This document shows positions 33,967 to 42,931 of a DNA stretch of 64,000 nucleotides, piece by piece. The DNA comes from Asanoa sp. WMMD1127 (GTDB lineage Bacteria; Actinomycetota; Actinomycetes; Mycobacteriales; Micromonosporaceae): the NCBI RefSeq assembly GCF_029626225.1, contig NZ_JARUBP010000001.1, positions 3,782,001 through 3,846,000 of the forward strand, read 5' to 3'. The translations under genes and the position numbers were made by a program. Each line of letters begins with the position of its first letter. The stretch's first letter is position 1. The notes beneath the pieces are model-generated. The model searched no databases. It saw only the letters and a program-made list of their open reading frames with translations, and was not told the DNA's origin.

Positions 33967-35171
33967 ACCCCGGCGACCGCGAGCCGATCGGCGAGGCGGA
34001 GCGGATCACGCTGACCGTGGGCGCGCCGGCGCACGGCGGGCACTGCGTGGCACGGCTCGACGGCCAGGTCGTGTTCGTGCGGCACGCGCTGCCCGGCGAG
34101 CGGGTCGTCGCCGTGGTCACCGAGGTGCACAGCGGCTACCTGCGGGCCGACGCGGTGGAGATCCTCGAGCCGTCGCCGGATCGGGTCGCGCCGCCCTGCC
34201 CGTACGCCGGGCCCGGGCTGTGTGGCGGTTGCGACCTGCAGCACGCGACCGCCGACGCGCAGCGGGCCTGGAAGACCGCGGTCCTGCGCGAGCAGCTCAC
34301 CCGCCTGGGCAAGCTGGGCGACGACGAGGTCGACGCGCTCGGTGCCGCGGTCGACGGGTTGCCCGGCGAGCTGACCGGCTGGCGCACCCGGGTCCGCTAC
34401 GCGGTCGACGCGGCGGGTCGCGCCGGCCTGCTCAAGCACCGTTCGCACGAGGTCGTGCCGATCGACCGCTGCCTGATCGCCCACCCGGCCATCCAGGCGC
34501 TGCCCGTGCTGGACCGGCAGTGGCCGACCGCCGACGCGGTGGAGACGGTGGCGACCTCGGGCGGCGACGTCGCGGTGCTGGAGCGGCCCGGTGGCGAGGT
34601 GCGCACGGTGCGTGAGGACGCGCTCGGTCGCACGTGGACGATCGGCGCGGAGACGTTCTGGCAGGTGCACGCCGCCGCGGCGGCGACGCTGGTCGGCGCG
34701 GTGCTCGACCTCGTCGGACCGCGGGCCGGCGAACGGGCCTGGGATCTCTACGGCGGCGCCGGGCTGTTCGCGGCCGCGCTGGCCGAGCGGGTCGGCCCGG
34801 ACGGCCGGGTGACGCTGGTGGAGTCGGCGCCGGACGGGGTGGCCGCGGCCCGGGCCAACCTCGCCGACCTGCCGTGGGTCGAGGTCGTGGCGGCGAAGGT
34901 GGAGACCGCGCTGGCCCGCCGCCGGGTCGCCGGCCCGGTCGACGTGGTGGTGCTCGACCCGCCGCGCACCGGCGCGGGCGCGCGGGTGGTCGACGCGCTG
35001 GCCGGTTCGGGGGCGCGGGCGGTCGGCTACGTCGCGTGCGACCCGGCCGCGTTCGCCCGCGACGTCCGCACGTTCCGCGAGCGCGGTTGGCGGCTCGCGG
35101 AACTGCGCGGCTACGACTGTTTCCCGATGACGCACCATCTCGAGTGTGTCGGATTGCTCGTCCCGAATTAG
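33963..35171 (+). CDS. TRAM-domain RNA (uracil-C5) methyltransferase, RlmCD/TrmA family
   Basis: 402 residues. N-terminal TRAM domain (ITLTVGAPAHGGHCVARLDGQVVFVRHALPGE), then cysteines CPYAGPGLCGGCDLQH that normally bind a 4Fe-4S cluster, then the methyltransferase core: WDLYGGAGLFAAALA, VVLDPPRTGAG and the catalytic cysteine in YVACDPAAFARD. It methylates C5 of a uridine in rRNA or tRNA; which one is not decided by sequence alone. The GTG start overlaps the transporter stop. Confidence 0.9.
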   Translation: MNPGDREPIGEAERITLTVGAPAHGGHCVARLDGQVVFVRHALPGERVVAVVTEVHSGYLRADAVEILEPSPDRVAPPCPYAGPGLCGGCDLQHATADAQRAWKTAVLREQLTRLGKLGDDEVDALGAAVDGLPGELTGWRTRVRYAVDAAGRAGLLKHRSHEVVPIDRCLIAHPAIQALPVLDRQWPTADAVETVATSGGDVAVLERPGGEVRTVREDALGRTWTIGAETFWQVHAAAAATLVGAVLDLVGPRAGERAWDLYGGAGLFAAALAERVGPDGRVTLVESAPDGVAAARANLADLPWVEVVAAKVETALARRRVAGPVDVVVLDPPRTGAGARVVDALAGSGARAVGYVACDPAAFARDVRTFRERGWRLAELRGYDCFPMTHHLECVGLLVPN

Positions 35172-35194
35172 TTTTCGGAATCAGTTTCGGTAAT

Positions 35195-35214
35195 TGACCC
35201 CCGAACGGGGGTCA
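35195..35214. terminator. Perfect short hairpin between convergent genes
   Basis: TGACCCCCG (35195-35203) and CGGGGGTCA (35206-35214) are exact inverted repeats; the right arm contains the stop of the small membrane-protein gene. Likely terminates both. Confidence 0.65.
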
Positions 35215-35433
35215 GCGTTGCGGTGCGGGGATCCTGCGGGGCCGGGGAGGGACGAAGCTGCCCTCCGTTTCCTGGCCGGCCGCGCGTGACGCGGCGCGCC
35301 GGTCACGGAGCCGGATCCAGCCGATGACAAGCAGGATCAGCGGGAGCAACGGCAACGCGATGATCGCCAGAACGATCAGCGCGATCAGTTGTCCCACGGC
35401 GTACTTTCCGGAAACGCGCGAGGAACCTGACAT
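35212..35433 (-). CDS. Small single-helix membrane protein
   Basis: 73 residues, ATG with AAAGG nine bases upstream. One long hydrophobic helix (about 14-41, LIALIVLAIIALPLLPLILLVI is the core) followed by a basic stretch IRLRDRRAASRAA and a proline/arginine-rich tail. No family recognised. The basic residues after the helix suggest the C-terminus is cytoplasmic. Confidence 0.6.
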   Translation of the reverse strand: MSGSSRVSGKYAVGQLIALIVLAIIALPLLPLILLVIGWIRLRDRRAASRAAGQETEGSFVPPRPRRIPAPQR

Positions 35434-35790
35434 GTGGGCAAACCTTTTGGGGAGGGAAACTCTGCGCCCATCGTACGTCCTTTCGCGCTTGTGCCCTATT
35501 TATCACCCGACCGGAAAATCGCCGCCCCTGCGCATCGATCATGGCCATAGCGTGGGCTTTTGAAGATCCGCCGAGGAGCGGGGCCCGGTTCGCCGCCGAA
35601 AAATTGTCGCGGTCCCGTCAACAAGACTTGCCCGATCGGGCCGCCGGGCCGCCCGTTCGGGCCGCCGGCCGGCGCGGATAGTCCCATCGGCGGGAGCGTG
35701 GTGGCCGGGTCACGGACCGTCCACATGACGGAGACCGGCTGTGCCGCTACTGAACGTGAAAACTCCACGCTTTGCAAGAAGGGAGATTCG
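35434..35790. other. Intergenic region upstream of the dxs leader ORF
   Basis: 357 bp without a supported gene. It contains three close copies of CGGGCCGCC-like sequence (about 35637-35665), which can fold on themselves. The promoter of the dxs transcript should be here, but no clear -35/-10 pair was found. Confidence 0.35.
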
Positions 35791-35859
35791 GTGAAGACGA
35801 TCTCGGATCGGGGTGCGGCAGGTGCATACCCCGATACACTTGCCGGTCATGAGCGTTGA
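35791..35859 (+). CDS. Possible 22-residue leader ORF overlapping the dxs start
   Basis: GTG at 35791 has a strong GGGAG site five bases upstream and encodes [20 protein letters not shown] plus two residues, ending with TGA at 35857-35859. The dxs ATG (35849) lies inside its last codons in another frame and itself lacks a clear Shine-Dalgarno. Translation of this ORF would bring ribosomes to the dxs start, so translational coupling is plausible. That it is translated is inference. Confidence 0.45.
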   Translation: MKTISDRGAAGAYPDTLAGHER

Positions 35860-37807
35860 AGAGGGTCGGGCCAGTCTGTTGTCCGCCATCCGCGGCCCAC
35901 AGGACCTCAAACGGCTCTCCGCCGAGGAGCTTGTCCTGCTCTCCGCAGAGATCCGCGACTTCCTCGTCGCGAAGGTCTCCCGGACCGGCGGCCACATCGG
36001 CCCCAACCTCGGTGTCGTCGAGCTGACGCTGGCGCTGCACCGGGTGTTCGACTCGCCGCGCGACAAGCTCCTGTTCGACACCGGCCACCAGGCCTACGTG
36101 CACAAGATCGTGACGGGGCGCCAGGCCGGCTTCGACCAGCTCCGCCAGCGCGGCGGGCTCTCGGGCTACCCCAACCAGGCCGAGAGCGAGCACGACCTCA
36201 TCGAGAACTCGCACGCCTCGACCGCGCTGAGCTACGCCGACGGCATGGCCAAGGCCTACGCCCTGCGCGGCGAGGACCGCAGCGTGGTCGCCGTGGTCGG
36301 TGACGGCGCGCTGACCGGCGGCATGTGCTGGGAGGCGCTCAACAACATCGCGACGGCCGGCAACCCCCTGGTCATCGTCGTCAACGACAACCAGCGGTCC
36401 TACGCGTCGACCATCGGCGGCCTGGCCGACCACCTCTCGTCGCTGCGGCTCAACCCCGGCTACGAGCGGGTGCTCGACCTCGTCAAGGAGTCGCTGGGCT
36501 CGACGCCGCTCGTCGGCAAGCCGCTCTACGAGGTTTTGCACGCGGTGAAGAAGGGCATCAAGGATGCCGTGGCGCCGCAGGCCATGTTCGAGGATCTCGG
36601 CATCAAATACGTCGGGCCGGTCGACGGCCACGACATCGCCGCCGTGGAGTCCGCGCTGCGCCGCGCCAAGGGCTTCCGCGGCCCGGTCATCGTGCACGCG
36701 GTGACCCGCAAGGGCTACGGCTACCGCCCCGCCGAGGAGGACGACGCCGACTGCCTGCACGGTCCGAGCAGCGCGTTCGACGTCGAGACCGGCCAGCTGC
36801 TGGCCGCACCCAGCGTCAAGTGGACCCACGTGTTCGCCGACGAGCTGGTCGCGATCGCCGACGAGCGCCCCGACGTCGTCGGCATCACCGCCGCGATGGC
36901 CGAGCCGACCGGCATCGCCTCGCTGGCCCGCAAGCATCCCCACCGCGTCTACGACGTCGGCATCGCCGAGCAGCACGCCGCGACCTCGGCCGCCGGCCTC
37001 GCCCTGGGCGGCCTGCACCCGGTGGTCGCGGTCTACGCGACCTTCCTCAACCGGGCGTTCGACCAGGTGCTGCTCGACGTGGCCATGCACAAGCTGCCGG
37101 TGACGTTCGTGCTCGACCGGGCCGGCATCACGGGTCCCGACGGGCCGAGCCACTACGGCATCTGGGACATGTCGGTCTTCGGCGTGGTGCCGGGCCTGCG
37201 CATCGCCGCGCCCCGCGACGCCGCCACGCTGCGCGAAGAGCTGCGCGAGGCGGTCGCCGTCGACGACGGGCCGACCATCCTGCGCTTCCCGACCGGCGCC
37301 GTCGCCGCCGACCTGCCGGCCGTCCGCCGGATCGGCCAGGTCGACGTGCTGCGCGAAGACCGCCAGAAGGACGTGCTGCTCGTCGTGGTCGGCGCCTTCG
37401 GCCACCTCGGCGTCGAGGTCGCGACCCGCCTCGGCGAACACGGCTACGGCGTGACCGTCGTCGACCCGCGCTGGGTCCGCCCGGTGCCGGCGGAGCTGGT
37501 CACCCTGGCCGCCAACCACCGGCTCGTGGTCACCGTCGAAGACGGCGTGCGCACCGGCGGCGTCGGCGACGCCCTGGCCAAGGCCATGCGCGACGCCGAC
37601 GTCCGGGTCCCGCTGCGCGACCTGGGCGTGCCGGCCGCGTGGCACCCGCACGGCAACCGGGCGCAGATCCTGGCCGACCTGGGCCTCACCGCCCAGGACG
37701 TCGCCCGCGAGGTCACCGGCTGGGTGTCCCGGCTCGACGACACCGCGCCGCCCGAGGCCATCAACGCGCCGGCCGCCCAACGCGACAACGTCGGCCCGAG
37801 CCGTTAG
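35849..37807 (+). CDS. dxs: 1-deoxy-D-xylulose-5-phosphate synthase
   Basis: 652 residues. First enzyme of the MEP isoprenoid pathway: condenses pyruvate and glyceraldehyde 3-phosphate using thiamine diphosphate. Start [20 protein letters not shown] fits family N-termini, although the frame opens 12 codons earlier. [32 protein letters not shown], the ThDP motif [16 protein letters not shown], and [15 protein letters not shown] in the pyrimidine-binding domain are all present. It is followed 3 bp later by two beta-propeller genes and a two-component system on the same strand. Confidence 0.97.
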   Translation: MSVEEGRASLLSAIRGPQDLKRLSAEELVLLSAEIRDFLVAKVSRTGGHIGPNLGVVELTLALHRVFDSPRDKLLFDTGHQAYVHKIVTGRQAGFDQLRQRGGLSGYPNQAESEHDLIENSHASTALSYADGMAKAYALRGEDRSVVAVVGDGALTGGMCWEALNNIATAGNPLVIVVNDNQRSYASTIGGLADHLSSLRLNPGYERVLDLVKESLGSTPLVGKPLYEVLHAVKKGIKDAVAPQAMFEDLGIKYVGPVDGHDIAAVESALRRAKGFRGPVIVHAVTRKGYGYRPAEEDDADCLHGPSSAFDVETGQLLAAPSVKWTHVFADELVAIADERPDVVGITAAMAEPTGIASLARKHPHRVYDVGIAEQHAATSAAGLALGGLHPVVAVYATFLNRAFDQVLLDVAMHKLPVTFVLDRAGITGPDGPSHYGIWDMSVFGVVPGLRIAAPRDAATLREELREAVAVDDGPTILRFPTGAVAADLPAVRRIGQVDVLREDRQKDVLLVVVGAFGHLGVEVATRLGEHGYGVTVVDPRWVRPVPAELVTLAANHRLVVTVEDGVRTGGVGDALAKAMRDADVRVPLRDLGVPAAWHPHGNRAQILADLGLTAQDVAREVTGWVSRLDDTAPPEAINAPAAQRDNVGPSR

Positions 37808-37810
37808 ACG

Positions 37811-39070
37811 ATGTCCGAGCGGCCGGGCGAGTGGGTGGTGATCGATCTCGGCGCCGCCCACGGCTCGGTCGACGAGGACCAGGCGCCCGGCCTCCGGCAG
37901 CGCCGGCGCGCCTGGCGGTGGCGGCTGGTCGCGACGGCCACCGCCCTGCTGCTGGTCTGCGGCGGCGCGGCCACGGCGAGCCCGCCGTTCCGCGCCACCA
38001 CGACCGTCCCGGCCGAGGCCGGCGCCAGTGTCTCGGTGGCCGGCGACCTGCTCGTGGTCGCCGATCCCGCGCCGCTGCCCGAGGCGGTCACGGTGCCCGG
38101 TGGGGGCGCCGGCGGCGGGGCTGAGGCGGGCCTGACCGAGCTGCGCGGGTACGCCCTCCCCAGCGGCGCCGAACGCTGGCGGCTCCGGCTGCCCTCCGCC
38201 ATGTCCCATTCCGCCAGCCGCGTCGGCGACCTCGTCCTCGTCGCGTCCCGCGACTCGATCCGCCGGCAGACCGGCACCACCGCGGTCGACGCCCGCACCG
38301 GCGAGGTCCGCTGGAACCGCGACGACGCCGTGCTGACCGTGCCCGGCGCCGGCGTCGGGCTGGCGGTCGACGAGGTGCGCAGCGCGAGCGGCGCGGGCCG
38401 CCGGGTGGCCGGCCGCATCGACGCGATCGACCTGGCCTCCGGGCGCCGCCTGTGGCACGTGCGGGTGCCCTCGACCGCGGTCGCGCACGTCGTCGCCGGC
38501 GACCCGGCCCTGGCCGTGCTCGTCCTGGACTCCGGCCGGGCCGAGGTGCACGACCTGGTCAGCGGCGCGCTGCGCGGCTACGGCAAGCTCCCGGCGGCCG
38601 ACTACGCGCCCGACAACCCGCGCCTGGTCGACGACGGGTTCGTGCTGCGGCACCCCGACAGCCGGCCCGGGCAGCGGTCCGCGCTCAGCGCCTACAACCT
38701 CGACAACATCGGGCTCGAGTGGAGCCGCCCCGACCGGGTCCGCGACGTGCGGTGGTCCGACTGCGGCGGCAACCTGTGCGCGCGTACGCCCGACGGGATC
38801 TGGACCCTCGACGTCCGCGACGGCGAGCTGGCCTTCGCCGGCGGCGACGGGCTGCCCTGGCTGCCGGTGCGGGGCAGCGCCGACCAGCTCGTCTTCCGGC
38901 TGCTGCCGGACGAGCGGGTGGCCGTGGCCAGCGGCGGCACCAGCGCGGCGCCACGCCCGCTGGGCACGCTGCCGGCCGGCAACCGCGACTGCCGGGCCGG
39001 CGACGGCGCCCTGGTGTGCCGGGCGGCCGACGGCCACCACCTGGCGATCTTTACGAGACCGGCGTCCTGA
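37811..39070 (+). CDS. Membrane-anchored PQQ-like beta-propeller protein A
   Basis: 419 residues. Cytoplasmic N-terminus of about 38 residues with a basic stretch (RQRRRAWRWR), one membrane helix (about 40-60), then an extracellular domain with repeated blades of the PQQ/quinoprotein type: GAERWRLRLPSA, GEVRWNRDD, GRRLWHVRVPST, NIGLEWSRPDR. No PQQ ligand set is recognisable, so it is probably a structural or sensing propeller. It begins 3 bp after dxs and is followed 10 bp later by a paralogue (39081-40475). Confidence 0.75.
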   Translation: MSERPGEWVVIDLGAAHGSVDEDQAPGLRQRRRAWRWRLVATATALLLVCGGAATASPPFRATTTVPAEAGASVSVAGDLLVVADPAPLPEAVTVPGGGAGGGAEAGLTELRGYALPSGAERWRLRLPSAMSHSASRVGDLVLVASRDSIRRQTGTTAVDARTGEVRWNRDDAVLTVPGAGVGLAVDEVRSASGAGRRVAGRIDAIDLASGRRLWHVRVPSTAVAHVVAGDPALAVLVLDSGRAEVHDLVSGALRGYGKLPAADYAPDNPRLVDDGFVLRHPDSRPGQRSALSAYNLDNIGLEWSRPDRVRDVRWSDCGGNLCARTPDGIWTLDVRDGELAFAGGDGLPWLPVRGSADQLVFRLLPDERVAVASGGTSAAPRPLGTLPAGNRDCRAGDGALVCRAADGHHLAIFTRPAS

Positions 39071-39080
39071 GGGCCGGGCC

Positions 39081-40475
39081 GTGCAGCCGGGCGGCACCAT
39101 CGAACTCGGGCCGGTCGTCACCGTGCCCGACGCGAGCCCGGCGATCGAGGAGGAGCTGCCCCGGCGACCGCCGTTCTGGGCCGCCCTCGTCGTGCTGGCG
39201 GCCACTTTCCTGGCGCTGGGCGGCTCGCTGGTGCCCGAACCGCCGCTGACGGCGACGGTCACCCGCCTCGGCGGCGCGGGCTCCTCGTTCGCGGTGGCCG
39301 GCGACCGGCTCTACCTCATCCGCCGGCCCAGCGAGACGTCGTCGACGCTGACCGCGATCCGGCTCCCCGACGGGGCGGAGCTGTGGACCGCGCCGTACGC
39401 GCCGACCGGCGAGCGGCTCATCCGGCTCGACACGGCGGGCCCGGTGGTGCTGGTCTCCGGCGGGGAGACGACGGGCCGGATCCGGCGCACCGACGCGTAC
39501 GACGCGGCGACCGGCCGGCGGCTCTGGTCGGCGCCGGAGGAGATCGTGGTCGACGCCGAGGCCAACGCCGGCTATGCCAGCTCCGCCGACCCACCCCGGC
39601 TGCGCGCCCTGGACCTGGCGACCGGCCGGCAGCTCTGGTCGACCGCGCCGGACGACCGGTTCACCTTCACCGCGATCGGTGGCCCGGCGCCGGTGGCCGG
39701 CCGCATCCCGCCCCGGGCCGCGCCGGAGTCGGAGACCAACGCCGTCGGCGGCGCGGGCGGCGCGACCGTGGTGGGCGGCGCGGCGGGATCCGGCAGTGGT
39801 CGGGGCGGGCGGCTGGCGGTCTTCACGCGCTCGGGGCGGATCGAGCTGCGGGACGCCCGTTCCGGGGCGGTGCTGCGGGCGGCCAGTCCGCTGGGCGCCG
39901 CGGTGCTGCCGTTGACGGGGCTCAGCGTGGGCGGGCGGCTGGTCCTCTGGTACGCCCACCACGGCGGCACCGGCATCGCCGGCCTCGATCCCGAGACGCT
40001 GGACGTGCGCTGGCGGATGCCGTACGACATCGACGGTGGCGGCATCGGCCGGTGCCTGTCCCTGGTCTGCCTGAGCAGCCAGGGCGACGTGCTGGCCCTC
40101 GACCCGGTCACCGGCCGGCTGCGCTGGCGGGTCGAGGAAGTCAGTTTCGTGGTCGAGGCGCGCGGCCAGCTCGTCGCGCTGGGCGCCGTGCCGGGCGGCC
40201 TCGGGCCGGTCCGCTCGGTCGATCCGGAGACCGGCGCGATGGTCGCCGACCTGCACGGCTGGCGCACCGGCGGCCGGGGCGACCCGGTCGTCACCCGCAT
40301 CCCGATCGGCGCCGCCCGCACCGTGATCGGCCTGCTCGGCCCGGCGCCGGGCGTGCTCCGGCCGCTCGGCACCGCGGCCGAGGTGCTGCTCTCCTGCCAG
40401 TCCGGTCCCGCGGCCATCGTCTGCCGCACGGCCACCGGCACACTGCGGATCTGGGCCGTGCGGCCCGGGCGCTAA
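39081..40475 (+). CDS. Membrane-anchored PQQ-like beta-propeller protein B
   Basis: 464 residues, GTG start. Same build as its upstream neighbour: short N-terminal cytoplasmic part, one helix (PFWAALVVLAATFLALGGSL), then propeller blades with GAELWTAPYAPTG, GRRLWSAPEE, GRQLWSTAPDD, LDVRWRMPYD and GRLRWRVEEV, each ending in the (L/R)W strand typical of PQQ repeats. It is probably a tandem duplicate that diverged. Function unknown; a two-component system starts 44 bp downstream, so cell-surface sensing is a possible joint role. Confidence 0.75.
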   Translation: MQPGGTIELGPVVTVPDASPAIEEELPRRPPFWAALVVLAATFLALGGSLVPEPPLTATVTRLGGAGSSFAVAGDRLYLIRRPSETSSTLTAIRLPDGAELWTAPYAPTGERLIRLDTAGPVVLVSGGETTGRIRRTDAYDAATGRRLWSAPEEIVVDAEANAGYASSADPPRLRALDLATGRQLWSTAPDDRFTFTAIGGPAPVAGRIPPRAAPESETNAVGGAGGATVVGGAAGSGSGRGGRLAVFTRSGRIELRDARSGAVLRAASPLGAAVLPLTGLSVGGRLVLWYAHHGGTGIAGLDPETLDVRWRMPYDIDGGGIGRCLSLVCLSSQGDVLALDPVTGRLRWRVEEVSFVVEARGQLVALGAVPGGLGPVRSVDPETGAMVADLHGWRTGGRGDPVVTRIPIGAARTVIGLLGPAPGVLRPLGTAAEVLLSCQSGPAAIVCRTATGTLRIWAVRPGR

Positions 40476-40519
40476 CTTTGCTCACACGGGCTTGACGTGG
40501 GTTGAGGGAGGGTGTTCCG

Positions 40520-41191
40520 GTGCGGGTGCTGGTGGTCGAAGACGAGCGCAACCTGGCCGACGCGATCGCGCGCGGGTTGCGCCGACACGGTCTGGCGGTC
40601 GACGTGGCCTACGACGGCACGTCCGGCCACGAGATGGCCTTCGTCACGCGCTACGACGTGGTCGTGCTCGACCGCGACCTGCCGGGCGTGCATGGCGACC
40701 AGATCTGCGCCGACCTCGTCTCCTCGGGCGCGCTGACCCGGGTGCTGATGCTGACCGCGAGCGGCACGGTCGCCGACCGGGTCGACGGCCTGCAGCTGGG
40801 CGCCGACGACTACCTGCCCAAGCCGTTCGCCTTCGACGAGCTGGTCGCCCGCGTGCGCGCCCTCGGCCGCCGGGCCACGCCGCCCGCGCCGCCGGTGCTG
40901 GCGATCGCCGACCTCGTGCTCGACCCGGCCCGCCGGGTGGCCACCCGGGCCGGTGCCGCGGTCGACCTGACCCGCAAGGAGTTCGGCGTGCTTGAGGAGC
41001 TGCTCAAGGCCCGCGGGGCGGTGGTGTCCAGCGAGGAGCTGCTGGAGCGGGTCTGGGACGCCAACACCGACCCGTTCACCACGACGGTCCGGGTCACGGT
41101 GATGACGTTGCGCAAGAAGCTCGGCGAGCCGCCGCTGATCGAGACGGTGGTCGGCGCCGGCTACCGGATGCCGGGGGAGCTGGTCACATGA
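40520..41191 (+). CDS. OmpR-family response regulator
   Basis: 223 residues from GTG preceded by GGGAGG. Receiver domain with acidic VVEDE, phospho-acceptor Asp51 in VVVLDRDLPG, Thr in MLTAS and Lys in LPKPFAF; then an OmpR/PhoB winged helix (LTRKEFGVLEELLKARGAVVSSEELLERVWD is the recognition part, quoted in pieces: LTRKEFGVLEEL, ELLERVWD, GAGYRMP). It pairs with the downstream kinase (ATGA overlap). Confidence 0.94.
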   Translation: MRVLVVEDERNLADAIARGLRRHGLAVDVAYDGTSGHEMAFVTRYDVVVLDRDLPGVHGDQICADLVSSGALTRVLMLTASGTVADRVDGLQLGADDYLPKPFAFDELVARVRALGRRATPPAPPVLAIADLVLDPARRVATRAGAAVDLTRKEFGVLEELLKARGAVVSSEELLERVWDANTDPFTTTVRVTVMTLRKKLGEPPLIETVVGAGYRMPGELVT

Positions 41192-42399
41192 CGGTTTATG
41201 CGGCGGCCCGGGAGCGGTGGCCCCGGCCCACCTTGCGGCTGCGGCTCACGCTGCTCAACGGCGTGGTGGTGGTGGCCACCGGGCTCGTGCTGATCCTGCT
41301 GGCCTGGCTGCTGGTCGGCGACGCGATCCACCCCGCCGACCAGCTCCAGCCGGGCGCCTTCGTCGACCTCGCCGACGGCCGGCGGCTGGACGCCGCGGCC
41401 TGGCAGGCCCAGGTGGTCGACGCCGCCTCCCGCGAGCTGCTCTTCAAGGGCCTGTTCGCCCTGCTGGTGACCAGCCTGGTCGGCGTCGCCGCGGCCTACG
41501 CGGTGGCCGGCCGGGCGCTGCGCCCGCTGCACCAGGTGACCGCGACGGCCCGCCGGCTCGGCGAGCAGACGCTCGACCAGCGGATCCGCTACACCGGGGC
41601 CGACGACGAGATCGCCGAGCTGGCCCGCACCTTCGACGCCATGCTCGACCGGATCGCCTCGGCCTTCGAGGCCCAGAAGCGCTTCGTCGCCAACGCCTCA
41701 CACGAGCTGCGTACGCCGCTGGCCGTGATGCGCACCGAGATCGACGTCACGCTGGCCGACGACGAGGCCGACGAGGCCGAGTTCCGTCGCATGGCGACCG
41801 TGGTGCGCGACGCCTCGGAACGCGCCAACGGCCTGGTCGACGCGCTGCTGGTGCTGGCCCGCAGCGAGGCCCAGCGCGGCCGCCGGCTGGCCCGAAAGGT
41901 GCCCACGGACCTGGCCGACGGCCTGCGCGCCGCCCTGTCCGCGGTGGGCCGTGAGGTCGACCGGCTGGGGCTGTCCGTGACGACCGACCTGGCCCCGGCC
42001 CCGGTCGTCGGCGACCCGGGCCTGCTCGAGCGCCTGGCCGGCAACCTGGTGGAGAACGCGACCCGCTACAACCACCTGCACGGCCGGCTCTGGGCCCGCA
42101 CGGGCACCGACGGCGAGCAGGTGTTCCTGGTGGTGGGCAACACCGGCTTCGAGGTCGACCAGGGCGACGTGCCGGGCCTGTTCGAGCCGTTCCGCCGCGG
42201 CGGCCGCGAACGCACCGGCGCCCGTGGGTCCGGCCTCGGCCTGTCGATCGTCCGCGCGGTCTGCGACGCGCACGGCGGCACGGTGACGGCGACCCCACAG
42301 GAGGGCGGCGGCCTCGAGGTCCGGGTGACCCTGCCGGCCGCCAGCGTCACGCCGGTGGCCGCCGGCAGCGCCGTGGTGGGCGACGCGAAACCACGTTGA
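41188..42399 (+). CDS. Sensor histidine kinase
   Basis: 403 residues. Two membrane helices (about 23-45 and 88-108) bracket a short extracellular loop of about 45 residues. HAMP region about 108-160, HisKA with the phospho-acceptor His172 in NASHELRTPLAV, N box NLVENATRYN, and G2 box GSGLGLSIVRAV. The VRFF-type small sensor loop gives no ligand clue. Translationally coupled to the response regulator. Confidence 0.94.
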   Translation: MTVYAAARERWPRPTLRLRLTLLNGVVVVATGLVLILLAWLLVGDAIHPADQLQPGAFVDLADGRRLDAAAWQAQVVDAASRELLFKGLFALLVTSLVGVAAAYAVAGRALRPLHQVTATARRLGEQTLDQRIRYTGADDEIAELARTFDAMLDRIASAFEAQKRFVANASHELRTPLAVMRTEIDVTLADDEADEAEFRRMATVVRDASERANGLVDALLVLARSEAQRGRRLARKVPTDLADGLRAALSAVGREVDRLGLSVTTDLAPAPVVGDPGLLERLAGNLVENATRYNHLHGRLWARTGTDGEQVFLVVGNTGFEVDQGDVPGLFEPFRRGGRERTGARGSGLGLSIVRAVCDAHGGTVTATPQEGGGLEVRVTLPAASVTPVAAGSAVVGDAKPR

Positions 42400-42431
42400 T
42401 CTCGGCGGCCGTCGCTGGCACGGTGGCGGCC

Positions 42432-42818
42432 ATGACGAACCGCATCCACCACCTCAACGTCAAGTGCCGCGACCCGTACGAGTTGGCGGGGTGGTGGTCC
42501 CAGGTGATCGGCTACCCGCGCTCCGACGAGGACTTCCCGGGCGACCCGGAGGCCATGTTGATCGCGCCCGACGGCGGCGGTCCCGGCATCCTGTTCTGCC
42601 ACGTCGACGGCGACCTCGTCACTCCTAGCCGGCTCCACCTCGACCTGCAGCCGGCCGACCGCACCCGCGACGAGGAGGTCGAGCGGCTGCTCGGCATCGG
42701 CGCCACGCTGGTCGGCGACCGCCGCCGCCCCGACGGCACCGGCTGGGTGACCCTGGCCGATCCGGAGGGCAACGAGTTCTGCGTCGAGCGCAGTGCGGAG
42801 GAACGGGCCACCACGTGA
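42432..42818 (+). CDS. VOC-family (glyoxalase-like) protein
   Basis: 128 residues. IHHLNVKCRDPYELAGWWSQVIGY at the start and LADPEGNEFCVERS at the end are the two halves of a VOC domain; metal ligands His (IHHLNV) and Glu (NEFCVE) are visible. Similar in plan to 7013-7381 and to plant-type glyoxalase-like proteins of actinobacteria. Substrate unknown. It starts 32 bp after the histidine kinase. Confidence 0.8.
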   Translation: MTNRIHHLNVKCRDPYELAGWWSQVIGYPRSDEDFPGDPEAMLIAPDGGGPGILFCHVDGDLVTPSRLHLDLQPADRTRDEEVERLLGIGATLVGDRRRPDGTGWVTLADPEGNEFCVERSAEERATT

Positions 42819-42931
42819 GATCGAGTCACGATCGGGACACACGTTGTGTCCCGTGGCTGACGGAGGGCGCGTGGCGGATGCGCGCACTGGCTACGATCCG
42901 GCAGTCCGCGTGAGTCTCCTGGGGAGCCGTG

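Noticed and set aside
35747-39262. 1171-residue open frame on the minus strand
   Set aside because: It lies antisense to dxs and the first propeller gene; its composition (H, D, R, V, G with alternating codon bias) is the usual shadow of GC-rich genes.
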